Shown: in pieces, positions 1-11,239 of the stretch
Numbering within the stretch: position 1 is the stretch's first letter
Layout: each line of letters opens with the position of its first letter
Assembly: GCA_030620095.1 (NCBI GenBank)
Contig: JAUTXW010005212.1
Coordinates: forward strand, 398,001-462,000
Length of the DNA stretch: 64,000 bases
Source of the DNA: Kuschelorhynchus macadamiae
Lineage: Eukaryota > Arthropoda > Insecta > Coleoptera > Curculionidae
Direction: 5' to 3'
The notes under the pieces: generated by a model
Database searches by the model: none
Seen by the model: only the letters and a program-made list of their open reading frames with translations
What the model was told of the DNA's origin: nothing
Position numbers and translations under genes: made by a program

Positions 1-2
1 AC

Positions 3-332
3 ACCAAAGAAACATGCCTAAGTGATGAAGTTAAGTCTCGCAATTCTCCCAGACACCTCAATAACTACTCTAGCTCTTCTCCCCAATTATCAAAGGGGGT
101 ATTTTTAGTTGAAAATGAATCCAAGAAGCAAACAAAACATTCTTTGGAGGAGAAGAGACCTAATTACCTTTGTGTAAATAATTCTCCAAAATATAGTCAC
201 AGATTAAGTCCTTATAAAATAGTAAGTAGTTTGTTTAAAAATAAAAGAAAATTAAATCGTAGCTTAAGCGAATCGGATTCCTTAAAAAAATTAAACGGAG
301 TGATGGCTGAATATTATTCTGTACCTATGTAA
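3..332 (+). CDS. C-terminal coding exon of an unidentified gene (5' end outside window)
   Basis: An open frame enters from the left edge and runs 109 codons to a TAA at 330-332. The visible protein is polar, rich in Ser, Asn and Lys, with a basic stretch (LFKNKRKLNRSLSESDS) and the C-terminal end GVMAEYYSVPM. Low-complexity phosphorylatable tails like this are common at the end of cytoskeletal or signalling proteins. I do not recognise the family and see no catalytic motif. There is no convincing ATG near the left edge, so this is read as the end of a terminal exon rather than a short gene. A canonical poly(A) signal 45 bases after the stop supports a genuine gene 3' end. It could instead be a chance open frame, but codon-by-codon openness across 330 bases in such AT-rich DNA argues against that. 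Confidence 0.6.
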   Translation, partial: TKETCLSDEVKSRNSPRHLNNYSSSSPQLSKGVFLVENESKKQTKHSLEEKRPNYLCVNNSPKYSHRLSPYKIVSSLFKNKRKLNRSLSESDSLKKLNGVMAEYYSVPM

Positions 333-376
333 TTTAATATATGCTACGTCTATTTCATGTGTGATTGATGAATATA

Positions 377-382
377 AATAAA
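377..382 (+). terminator. AATAAA poly(A) signal of the left-edge gene
   Basis: AATAAA lies 45 bases past the stop codon of the partial gene at the left edge and is followed within about 30 bases by a T-rich stretch. This is the expected distance for a short insect 3' UTR. Confidence 0.6.
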
Positions 383-2459
383 CTATATAGATAATACGTA
401 GACCCGTGTTTTATTTACGTATAATAATATTATACCTATAAAAAATACCAATTAATCCCTGGGCATAATTAATATTGAACATATTTCTATTTAGTGATTA
501 GAAATTGCCAGACAAAGGTTATGAGTCTTGATTTCATTGCAAGTCTTAAAACCGTATAATTTTAGGGCTTATTTATATTATATATTTGGCATTGATGGCT
601 TCTACTAGTAACGCAAATTAGTGGATTTTCGCTTATTTTCATAATGTTATAAAGTAGTTGGAAAACAGAGAGAGAATTTAAAAAATATATATAATTACCC
701 GAAGAAACTATAACTTTTAAACACAATTTGATTATCGTGTTAAATTTTGCATTTTTTTGAACAATTATTAAAGGATTATAGAAATCTGTTAAAAACGCCA
801 TTTATGCTTTTTTTTGTTAATTTTAAAATTATTATTTTAATTTTTAATTACTGTATATATTATTAGAATAATAAGTAGAAAGAGAAAATATTGAAATAAA
901 ACAGGAGGCAAAACCAAATGGACATAATACTTACTTCAAAATAAATGTTTTTTGTTAGACATTAGTATCAGGTTGTTTCTTCTGTAAATGGGGGGTGCGT
1001 AACGAAATCTTAGTGTGGAAAGAAGTTTGATGCTCCTTGAACCCCAGAATATAATCATTATTGGACTATGACTAAATTAGCAAACATAACGGCGCTGTCT
1101 GCGTAATAATTGTAATAGTACACGATTCTTATTTTCTTTTTTAAATTAGTTTATATACGTTATATGTATGTATATTGCTACAAGCTAAGCGACATATCGA
1201 TTTAAATTAAAATTCCACTTAATTTAGAGCTTCTGTCGCGTTCCTAGTAAATATACTTGCTTGATATTTGTTTTACCTTTAGTTTTTTTTACAGTAAACT
1301 TGACATCGTTCCTACATTCGTAGACACTTGCGAAAATCAAAATATTTCCTTAAGTAATACACTTGAAATTTCCGCTTCAAAGTTTTCAAAAAGTCAACTT
1401 TAAACATCAATTTTGTTTTTTAAGATTTCGACAGATTTTTCAATAGTTTGTCCAAATTTTCCGTTGTTCTAGCTCCATGTACATATTAATCATCAGAAGC
1501 CGGTTTCCACTTTTCCTCTTGCTTTCAACAGGGACGCAAATCTAGCAAGCCCTAGTACTTTTTAAAAAATAAAAAAAATCAGTTTTTTTACATGCAAATG
1601 AAAAAGACATGAAAACAAAAAATATTTATATAAATTTAAAATTAATTTATAAATAACCTTAAAACAGTTTTATATGCTTGGGTCTCATTGACACTTTTTA
1701 CCTTTTGTTTTAGCTTTTATACAAAAGTAAACTAAAGGGCATCACTCAAAACCATCATTAAATTCCCGGTTTCCGAACAATTTCAATTATATGTTTTTAA
1801 TTGTTATTCATGTTATTTATATAAAAAGACAAACGTTTATATTCCAACTTTGAAATTGTTGCTTATAAATTGAAAAAAGGCCAATTATAAATTAGAAGAA
1901 AGAAGACATTCGTGTTCGTGATAAAAAGTAGATCTAAGAACAGAAAAAGTCATCTAAAGTGGTGAATGATCTTTCTTCCTTCGCAACTGCAAAAGAAATG
2001 CTAATTTTTTAAAGTTACTATGACATTGGAAACCGAGGCTCAAATTTTAGCTCGCAAGCTTTATTTAAGTACAAGTTATACATAGTTGAAGATAAAATAT
2101 GGACAAAGTCGTCAATAATTATGGTTTTTAGGAAAGAGAGTAGATAGTATGATCATCGAGCAATTAAAATTGTTTTGATACAATACTTTATATGCTGCGA
2201 TTGTCGAATGGTCTAAAAAACTGCATTACTATTTACTAGTAATTACCCATTCTCTCCTTATTGGCCGACAGAATGTTTGTAATGTATTTTTTTAGTCTAA
2301 CTACCAAGGCAATATTCAAGTTAAAAAACCGTCGGAAGTGTTGACGTGTTAGTCGATTGTCGGCCAATTTCGTAGTCTTATTCTATCAATTAAAAAATAA
2401 TACTAATTACAATTGGTATTCACGAATAAATAATAACTTGCAGTTTGGTTTGAGACTGA
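383..2459. other. AT-rich intergenic stretch without recognisable features
   Basis: About 2.1 kb of AT-rich sequence. Open frames are short and look random. I see no conserved domain, tRNA, tandem array or clear inverted repeat. Confidence 0.5.
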
Positions 2460-3088
2460 TTGATAAGCGGTGTCGGACTGGGCTCCCAAGCTTTGGGGCT
2501 CTAAAACTTTTAACTAATAATTTTTTTCAAGTTCGGAATATTAATTACATTTAAACTTAACGGAAATGAAAAATGTATTACATATGCCTTATTCTATAAA
2601 ATGCAACCATGAAGTAGAACTATGCAAAAATGCTACTATTGATTGCCGGGGAGGGAAGCACGTACTTACTATCGACCAACATTGTCATCGTATTGACGAA
2701 GCTCATATGCCGTGTGGGGTGGTAAAAAAATAACAGCAAAAAATAGTTTGATATTGATTTCGTATTGTGTATTGTTTCAATATGAAACGTAGATATATAA
2801 GCGGAGTTGCTAAAAGAAAAAAAAAACAACATGAAAAACGTGAAATTGTTACGAAAGTAGATAAGAATAGAAATAGAAGGCTGATATTGTTAAAAACTAT
2901 ATAGGTGCATAAACACGATCAAAAATAAAAGGTGTTGTATGATTAACTCGTAACCTGCTATTTGTGGCTTCTTTCATAAAACTAATAGCCTTATAGGAAT
3001 TTGTAATTCGTTACAGAAACTATGTAAAAATATTATTCTTATTTTTCACGATTAATATTTTGTCTCCACTGCGTTAGCATTGTACTTA

Positions 3089-3336
3089 AGGCGGAATCAG
3101 ACGACTGGTGTACTTGACAAACATTTGAACAGGTTTACACAGCACCCATTGACTTGTGTTACATTCACCGACAACCCGTAGCAAATACAAACATTCTTGT
3201 GAAAAACAATATTTTCCTAGCAAATTTTTGAACACCTAGTGTGATGTTTATCCCCTCTGACTTTTACTTGGCTACGCCCATTTGCGTAAACGCGTTCAAA
3301 TATTCGTCAAATATACAAGTCGTTTCGAGTCCGCCT
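3089..3336. mobile_element. 248-bp MITE with about 45-bp inverted repeats, nested in the hAT element
   Basis: The left end begins AGGCGGAATCAGACGACT. The right end, read on the other strand, begins AGGCGGACTCGAAACGACT. The similarity continues through TTGAC and ATTTGAAC, giving about 45-bp terminal inverted repeats. Direct repeats TTA flank it (3086-3088 and 3337-3339). A 3-bp TWA target duplication is the hallmark of PIF/Harbinger elements, so a non-autonomous Harbinger is the best guess. No coding capacity. Confidence 0.7.
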
Positions 3337-4500
3337 TTACATACAGCTTGTCCTGAAACTTCTTCAAAGAAACTTCGCAAAAAAAAATTATTGCAAATAA
3401 ATGTTGCATATAAAATACTATAATAATAAAAATAATGAAACGTTTATTTATGAATACTTAAAAAAGTAGGAAATACAGTACAAAAATAATAAAAGCGGGC
3501 CACTTGTTTTTACTCAGCTATGTTTTGGCCAAAATTAAAATTCAAAAACCTAACTTATGTTATATAGTTTTTTCCAGGGTACTAGATTATGGAAAAAAAT
3601 AATTATTGAAGGTCAAAGAAAGGAAGTATGACGGGAAAAGTAATATTAACCAATAATATTTTAGCATTTATGATAAAAAATTCTGTTGGCCTATAAAAAC
3701 CCTACAACTTTTGTATTTACAATATTTTCGTATCTATTCGAATAAACTTTCGCTAGGTGGGTGGCAAAATATATAGGAAAATCCTGTACATGGTTTTAAA
3801 AAAAAATTAAATGTGGTTCAATATTTTACAAATTTTGTAAAATTGAAGATCATAAAGTGTTTTGATACAAATTACACTTATTTTAGAATTTTAGCTTAAA
3901 ACGCAATTAAAAAAATATTTTTGTATTTTTGATTTTCAAGATAAAATTCCACAATAATTGAAAATTCTAACCAAAAAAAAATTACTATGCTTTTGTACTT
4001 ATATTCCCATATTCTGTAATTCTGCGTTCCCAAAACTAAATTTTGAATGTGTAGGAAACCGGGTTTAAAAATGCTGAGTATATTTATTTAGCACGTTATT
4101 TACGCTTTTCTGTTTTAAGTTTTTTTAAGATTAACTTCCGGTTTAACATCGTCAGATTTTACATGCTGACGTAATTTATTTTTTGTAAGTTTTTTAGTTT
4201 GTCCACTCGCCCATACTCAACATGTGATATTATGTTATAGGATTTTAACAATAATATATACGGTATAAAAAATTGATACCCATCGTAAGAAAGAGTAAGA
4301 ACTGGGAAAAAAATGCTAAAAGGATATAAAAAATTAGATGAAAGACCAGAGAAACTTTTGTTTTTAGGTGCTAGTGCAACACCATCTAGCAATAGTGATG
4401 CATCTGCACTATTACTGCGGCATTGCAAAGCTGTCATGGAGCTGATATTGTTACCTTAATAAATACAAATTTGAGTACTGAACGTTCCAGAGAAATAAAT

Positions 4501-5056
4501 AATCGTCGATTAGTTATCGAACGTTTAATAGATATTGTAACATTGTGTTAAACACCCAGGCAAATCATGAAACATTTTTAGAGCTGGTAAAATCGTTAGC
4601 AGAGTATGACGTTGATATTGCAAAAGCATGTACAAAAATATGTGGAAGAGAGCAAAAAAAGAAAAATTCACAATACAAAGGGAAGAGGAGCTTTAGTAAC
4701 ATTTCTATCTAAATCATTTGTTAATAAACTTATAGCAGTAATTGGTTCCATTGGACAAAAAAAACGAATTTTAAATGATCTTAAGCAATGTAATACATAT
4801 AGCATAATGGTTGATTTGTGGCAGTAATGGATCAATTTGCCATTTGCGTGCGCTATGTCATAGATGATCAGGTATATGAAAGACTATTGGATTTAGTTGT
4901 TATAGAAGAGTCATCTGGACAGGGCCTCTTTAATTTAATTAAAACTGGCTTTGGGACACTTGACATTTCGATTTCTAACATAATTGCTTGTTCTTATCCG
5001 TACCATGGGCTACAGGCAACAGTATTATTGTTGTTATTTCGTTTATTTTTATTTTA
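4501..5056 (+). pseudogene. hAT transposase relic (DUF4371/ZMYM1-like)
   Basis: Conceptual translation in shifting frames gives segments typical of the DUF4371 region of ZMYM1-like hAT transposases. These are an NRRLVIERLIDIV segment, then ALVTFLSKSFVNKLIAVIG, then a CNTYSIMVDLWQ segment in place of the usual 'SIMADETTD', and finally FAICVRYVIDDQVYERLLDLV followed by GQGLFNLI and LDISISNIIACSYPYHG. The last block corresponds to the family's 'LDISNIRGQGYDGA'. The frame is broken around 4555-4600 and at 4825 (premature TAA), and the N-terminal zinc finger and C-terminal dimerisation region are missing. The acidic residues expected after 'MAD' are lost, so it cannot be catalytic. Confidence 0.7.
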
Positions 5057-5369
5057 AAACATTTGAATTAGCTCGAATTTACGATTTTTATTATTTTTAT
5101 AAGTATTGTATACTATAAACTTTTATTTAATGTTTGTATAATATTATATGTTTTATTTAATTTAATGTAACTGTTTTTGTTGTTATGGTAGGCATGTGCT
5201 ATATTAAATGTTCCTATGAAAATACAAAAGTTCGTTTTTAATTTAGGAAAAGGTAATGTAATATTAATTGGAGATTCTCGAAATTACAAAACATATTTCA
5301 AAAAACTAGAGCCCCAAATCTCAGAACCGCCGGGGGCCCCATCAGCTGCCAGTCCGACACTTTGATAAG

Positions 5370-6009
5370 TTAAAAGTGTTCACATAACTCCACTAAATTA
5401 ATAAATGCGATTAACAATGGAATTAAAGAATGTAATCATATCGTCCGAAACTAAAATATTCTACATAATTTGAACAAATTTTATTTCGACAATTATAAAG
5501 TATTTTACAATTAAAGTAAAATTAACCAATGTGATGGTTCTCTGACGTATGTCAAAGAATTTTTAATTAAAGAGAGTAGGGTCATTCATATTGAAAACTA
5601 TACATTTCCGAGAACTACTCTCGTAAAGTGCAGTATATATGTAGGCATTGGCTTACTATTTAAAGCCAATGCTGTAGGTATGTTTCTCACTATAGACCTC
5701 CTTCACTTGCTCCAAACATACATGTTCATATAATGTTCAACCTGTTTACACAATAGCATTTTAAGAGAGACATTGAATTTTTCATTCAATTAAAATTTAT
5801 TAGATCTTCAGTCACCTATCTCTAACGGATATGTAAGCTATCTAAATAGTTAAGGTTACTTATCCAAGATTAATAAACCCACATAAATAACTCACCAGAG
5901 TAACACCATATTATTTAAAACAAATTTAGTAATATTAAATAGTTTAATATCAATCATATTCATTATTATATAACGTTGATTTAGTTGAGCAGTGTTTCGA
6001 ATATCATAA
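5370..6009. other. Unassigned AT-rich stretch
   Basis: No recognisable gene or repeat boundary. It may include the upstream end of the LINE relic that follows, but no endonuclease motifs could be read. Confidence 0.4.
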
Positions 6010-7805
6010 CTAAGAAAACTATCAAATGTATTGACTATTATAGAAAAAAATTAAATGGTATAAATGATGATCAAAAAAAAACTTGGGAAACGATTAAGTA
6101 AGCTACCAACGATATTATATCTAAAACTAAAATTACTATTGGAAATGTCATGACGGAGCCGAAAGTGAGTTAAGTGATAAGGGAGCCATTTCAGATGAAC
6201 TTTGTAAATACTTTACTTCTATTACATCTAAACTAGCTACTCAAGCTAGTAACATAATTCTGTAAACCCACCTGATTTCTTAATGCGTGAAAACAAATGC
6301 CAAATTCAATGTTCCTCTCCTCAATTATAGACGAATAAATAATCCATTCAATAAACTCATTAAAAATGACTCAAAAAATCTAACTATAGTGTGTTGATTA
6401 CAGCCCCTTTTGATAATGTTATATTTATAGACATTTTTAATTTAATCATACCTCTGCATAAGGAGGGTGATAATTTTGATTTAAATAATTAAAGACTTAT
6501 TTCTCTCACAAATCCCATTTGTAAAATTATTGAAAAGTGCATAGACACTTTTTAACTTCTCACAATTTATTATCGGATTCATAGTATGGATTTAGGGAGG
6601 GTATGGGTACTGACACAGCATCGCATGTGGTTAAATTCATTGTAGATTGCCTCAATATAAATTACAAGCCCCTGGACATTTTTTTGAACTTCTCGAAGAC
6701 CTTGGACACGGTAGAACATCATATATTACTTGGAAAGTTAGACAATATTGGAAAGACAGGTAAAGTACTAAACCTATTCAAGTCATATCTAAGTAATAGA
6801 TTCCAGAAAGTTGAATATAATTTAGAATCTAGCTCATATAGTAAGGTGGAGTATGGTGCTCCACAGGGGACAACACTGGGTCTTATTTTGTTCTCAATTT
6901 TTATTAATAGTCTGTAACACCGAACATCAAGACTGTGTGCTTTACCGACGATACGTTTCTTCTGTGCAAGGGTACGTCTTGGTGCGATGCCTTCGAGGGA
7001 GCCGAAAGGGCATTGACATACTAAAACTTAATTCATTAACTTTAAATATAAAAAAACGAAAATGTTATTAGAATTCATTCACCTCAGTGTGACTATGACT
7101 GTAAATGCTTATATTTGGGTCTCCACTTTAATCAATTTTTAAATTTGCTGAATACGTGAAAAACAAACTCAAAAAACTGGTACATGCATTTTAAGAATTA
7201 TGTTACATTGAAAGCAAGGATGTTATAAAGGTATATAAATAATTAGCCGAATCATGCCTAAACTATTGGATAATTTATTTGGGATCTGCACATAAAAATG
7301 CTTTAAAAAATTACAGTACAAAAATATATCTTGAAAATAATTACATTTAAAACTATGAGAGTTCCTTCTGATTTGCTTTTTGAATAATCAGGGTTTTTTC
7401 AACTGCCTAGTTATATATAAAAATATAATAAGATCCTCCTTAACCAGGAATATTTTTCATCATTTTGTCAACTATAGAATCATGACCAGATCAAACAAAA
7501 TTCGAAAGAATAAAAAAAGAAATAATCGAATTGATTAAAAATAATACTCTTATAATAAAGTACATTATTCGTCTTTTATAAATGATTTTAGTGTTATTAG
7601 GATTAGAATGCTAAAAAGAATTGTTTCAACTTAAGAATGTATTTAAGGTGCCTAGTTAAGATATTTTTCTAACAAATTGCACACACGTATCATGTACAGT
7701 GTACATATATGTATCTTGGAGATATTGTTGAATTGTACTGTTTTATCTTTTATATTTATGTATTATAGTGCAATATATTATTAAATTATTGTTAATAAAA
7801 ATAAA
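6010..7805 (+). pseudogene. LINE reverse transcriptase relic
   Basis: Degenerate ORF2 of a non-LTR retrotransposon. In order I can read a linker segment (FRKKLNG-like, then KTWETIK), a reverse-transcriptase core at 6603-6917 with FLNFSKTLDTVEHHILLGKL, and the template-binding motif YGAPQGTTLGLILFSIFIN. After a frame change at about 6914 comes CFTDDTFLLCKGTSW. The first motif has Asn in place of the catalytic Asp (usually FLDLSKAFDTVDH) and the catalytic box reads FTDD instead of FADD. The frame is therefore dead by substitution as well as by stops. The relic ends near 7800 in an A-rich stretch typical of LINE 3' ends. Confidence 0.75.
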
Positions 7806-7990
7806 CAATATATTTTTAAATCAGCTTTCTATTTTTTTGTTATTAGAGTTGTATTTAAAATTGTTGTTAAACCTCTAAAATGACCTTTAATGTCATATCG
7901 CAATTATGCAACAGCGATATTCTGCGACCTTTTGAATGCGTTAATCAAATGGTTCTCTGTAAACTTGCGGTTTATGGGATTAGTGGTAAC

Positions 7991-8806
7991 TAGAGATATG
8001 TAACTCAGAAGTGAGTCGGCTCAAAGAATCATCTCAGTTAAGTGAGTCACTGAAGCATCTCCGCGGTACAGATGTTTTTCGATTCTGACTCGCCTCTCAC
8101 TTACAGCGTAATGGAGCGAAAACGACTTGCGACAATGAAGAGCCGCAGAGCCACCGACCGCCGAAAGAGTCAAATTGCATTGCAATATGTGCTGTTTGTT
8201 AAATTCTCGATGCGGCGCGACTTAGCGGTCTTAACTCTTTAGGTTTTATCTTTTTATTTCGGCTGTTTAGATGTAAAGTAAATACAAATATCGATATTAG
8301 ATATGGCCTATTGGTAAATACGCATACAAAATAAGGCAATTTACTATTTAAGAAAATAATGTAGGTTGAAAAATGCAATAAACTTAAATATTATTTATTC
8401 TAACATTATGGAAAAGAACATATGATGAGTTTTTTCAACAATATCGTGAAGCCATTTTTAATATTAATTATACAAATATCTATAAGTTTTAATACCTATC
8501 TTAAAACGAAATAAATAAGAGCCTAATTTATTTAACAGAAATTCTGCATAGTCAGACTGTATAACGTTAAAAATTAAAACACTAAACTTGACCATTCAGT
8601 ACGATATCCCATCCACTGTCCTTTACAACTACCAGCCGCCAGGGTGGCAGAACCGTGGTCCGGGAGTCGATTCATGAGTTAGGAGCCTTGTCAAACGACG
8701 GAGGGGTGTATTTCGCTCCTTCGCTTCGCAGCTCAATTGAGCCGACTCAGTGAGCTGACTAGTCAGTAAAGCACATTATTAAAATGAGTTACATGTCCCA
8801 TCTCTA
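7991..8806. mobile_element. Non-autonomous hAT element, 816 bp, 8-bp target duplication
   Basis: Perfect 8-bp direct repeats GTGGTAAC lie at 7983-7990 and 8807-8814. The element starts TAGAGATATGTAACTCA and ends TGAGTTACATGTCCCATCTCTA, so the termini are inverted repeats with a 5-base indel. Further in, GTGAGTCGGCTC on the left answers GAGCCGACTCAGTGAG on the right. Length and base preference of the target duplication indicate hAT. The interior is markedly more GC-rich than the flanks and has no transposase coding potential, so it would need an enzyme supplied in trans. Confidence 0.85.
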
Positions 8807-8814
8807 GTGGTAAC

Positions 8815-10099
8815 GCGTTGTCGTGATTTAAGTCATATTTAACTAGGCGTTTTCAGAGGGTAAATTTGAATGGTTGAACATCAGATGAGCGGGCGTGCAT
8901 TCTCCTTTATTCAAAGTCAAATACAATTTCTCCAAAAATTCCATTCCATTGGTACCCAATGAATTTCTAAAACCATATTCTACGTGTTCGAAATTAATCG
9001 AAAATCGACAGAAAAAAATTAGTAGTTCCAGGAACGCAAAATTCTATTCGCACCGAACTTCAGAATTTATAAAGAAAACAAACGTTCCTAATAGCAAAGT
9101 TTACAGAATAATATATTTTGTAAACTTTGTTAATAGCTAGAGCATATGTCAACAGACGAAATATTATTTTAACAATATTTTGAAATAGATACTTACTCTA
9201 GAACTCACCAGAGTCCACACGATCCACGTTCCTGCTCACACTTGCATTAATTCGATCGTCGATGTTACCCCTTTTATACCAACATTCGAAGACACTGGTT
9301 TATGCTTCAGTCAATTCAAATTAGGTGTACCTACCTATTACATAAATTTCTGCCAATTTGCATTGATTTTTTGGATTTCAGGAATTGAAATTGAAAAAAA
9401 AATGAAATAGACTGAAACAAACAGAGTCAGGTGTCTGCAGAGCCCCCAGGCTTTAGGGCCCATCGGTACGCTGCATCAGCTGCACCGACCTTAAACACGC
9501 CTATGGTGCTCTTAATTTTTGATATATGCGGGATTTTGTAAAAATAGCTTAAATCTATTTTCTCACATACCTCAAAAAGATATAATTTTGTCAACGTGTA
9601 GCGAACAGACAAATTTTTATATTAGACTTTTTTTATGAAAGTACACATTTTAGAGTTATGCGAGAAAATAGATTTGGGTTTTTTTACATTTACATTTAAA
9701 TTACAATTTCTAAAGTGGGCGTTTACAGTATTTTTCAATTTTTTTCATTATACCTTCGATACAGCCGGTGCCGTATAGATGACTTAATGATTTTTTAATG
9801 AATCGGCGGAATGAAACAACTAAAAAATCGTAATGGCCAGATCGCGCTTTTAATCTTTCTCACTTATATTGTGATACAAGATTAAAAAGTAAAGCCAGCA
9901 TTCTTTTTTAAATTAAATTGCGATCGCACAAAAAAATGTGTATGGAACTTGTGAGTAAAATACTTTGCTACAACTATTGCACAATTATAAATTTTTTATT
10001 TGATGACATTGGCTGAAAATTTAGTCCAAATTACTATAGAATATTAAGCAATGGAGAGCACGTTGTGCACACAAATGGAATACACTAACCAGTCTCTAA
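8815..10099. other. Unassigned stretch with a possible hAT left end
   Basis: No gene is seen. A GC-rich patch beginning near 9427 (CAGGTGTCTGCAGAGCCCC) resembles the end of a hAT element and precedes a transposase relic on the same strand, but I could not find a matching right end or a target duplication. Confidence 0.35.
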
Positions 10100-10996
10100 A
10101 CTGGTTAGTGTACTCCATTTCAAAAAAAACAGTGTATACTGCTTTTGCTGCAAAATTTTCGGCTGTTATCCGTTCTCTTTCAAAAGAAAGGAAAGCACCT
10201 CAATAACAAATTAAGACCATGAGATTTCCAAAAATCATATTCAAGCTCAAAAATCGTGGTTAGAACTAAATCAAAGGCTAAAGTTTTATAAAACTATAGA
10301 TGCGGCTGCTCAAAAAATTATTAATGCTAAAACAAACCATTGGCACCAGGGGATTTAAGAATTGCAGCAATCATTAAAAAATGTTTGGTAAAACTTGTAT
10401 TGCTTTCAAAGGTACAAACGATAAGTTGTTTGAGCATAATAACGGCAAATTTTCAAAAACAGTTGAACTGTTATCTGAATTTGATGCAATAATAGAACAT
10501 GTGCGTAGAGTGCTCAAAAAAGAGGAGACTAAGCTCACTATCTCGGGAAAAATATGCAAAACGAAATAATAGACCTTGGGTATCAAAGTGTAAAAGTCCA
10601 CATTATTAATAAAATAAAAAACTAAATATTATTCCATAATTTTAACTCCTCTGACTCCTGACATTAGTAAGGTAAAGCAAAATGATTCTTGTAATCAGAT
10701 ATGTTTCAATCAATAACTCTGACTCCAATGAGGTTGAATTAAAAATTAATGAACGCTTTCTGGTCTTTCTTCCAGTGGAAAAATCAACAGGAAAACAAAT
10801 GCTTGAAGTTATAATTAAAGAACTTATTGATATGGGTTTAAATTTGCAAAATATTAGAGGGCAGAGATATGACAACGGGTCCTATATGAGGGTTGATAGA
10901 CCAGTAGTACAATCTAGAATTAAAAATTCAAATTCGCTAGCATTCTACGTTCCATGCAGTAGCCATTCTTCTAGTCATTCTGGTTATTTTAAATAA
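10100..10996 (+). pseudogene. hAT transposase relic with TTF-type zinc finger and DUF4371 segments
   Basis: Read across frame changes, the translation follows a ZMYM/DUF4371 hAT transposase in order. First comes WLVYSISKKTVYCFCCKIF (TTF-type zinc finger; family form WLVYSxxxxxVYCFCCKLF). Then come the linker with NHIQAQKSWLELNQRL, the KTCIAFKGTNDKLFEHNNGKF block (family 'NIAFRGSNDKLYEKNNGNF'), and ILVIRYVSIN with ERFLVFLPVEKSTGKQM. The run closes with GLNLQNIRGQRYDNGSYM (family 'GQGYDNGANMKG') and a VPCSSHS segment (family 'VPCASHSLNL'). Breaks lie near 10240, 10350-10390, 10570 and 10990. The C-terminal half is missing. A 17-bp imperfect palindrome at 10078-10120 lies over the zinc-finger start. 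Confidence 0.8.
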
Positions 10997-11042
10997 CTTG
11001 ATTGGCTGGATTGTTACTTGATGAAAATCAATTATCAAGTAT

Positions 11043-11239
11043 GTAAATAAATCACTTAAAACTGTTTTAGATTTTCACTTGTATTCACAACTTGTTACAT
11101 ATGTTTCGCTAACACTGTAGCTTCGTCAGACAAACGGTATTTAAACTTACAATTTGTCTGACGAAGCTACAGTGTTAGCGAAACATGTCACAAGTTATAA
11201 TAGAAGTGAACATCTAAAACAAGTTAGTGTTTTATTTAC
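11043..11239. repeat. Palindromic MITE-like element (about 197 bp hairpin)
   Basis: The left half runs from GTAAATAAATCAC through CTAACACTGTAGCTTCGTC. It is answered on the right by GACGAAGCTACAGTGTTAG and onward to TTTATTTAC, so nearly the whole segment folds on itself around a loop of about 25 bases. The outermost 20-30 bases pair imperfectly with small indels. There are no coding frames. A fragment of the same repeat (CAGTGTTAGCGAAAC) recurs at about 49418, showing it is a dispersed family. Confidence 0.75.

Larger units (their letters stand above)
2468..5361 (+). mobile_element. hAT-family DNA transposon, decayed, 2.9 kb
   Basis: The two ends are imperfect inverted repeats: GGTGTCGGACTGG on the left, CCAGTCCGACAC on the right. 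A second shared subterminal block, TTTGGGGCTCTA and its complement, lies further in. The element is bounded by identical 8-bp target duplications TTGATAAG (2460-2467 and 5362-5369). Their length, with T at position 2 and A at position 7, is typical of hAT elements. A transposase relic of the ZMYM/DUF4371 type lies in the right half. A separate inverted-repeat element has inserted in the left half (3089-3336). The outer bases are eroded (left end CG where CA is expected). The element has no intact transposase and is inactive. Confidence 0.8.

Noticed and set aside
11043..11239. microRNA or regulatory hairpin gene
   Set aside because: Presence of a related fragment at 49.4 kb and full-length self-complementarity fit a MITE better.
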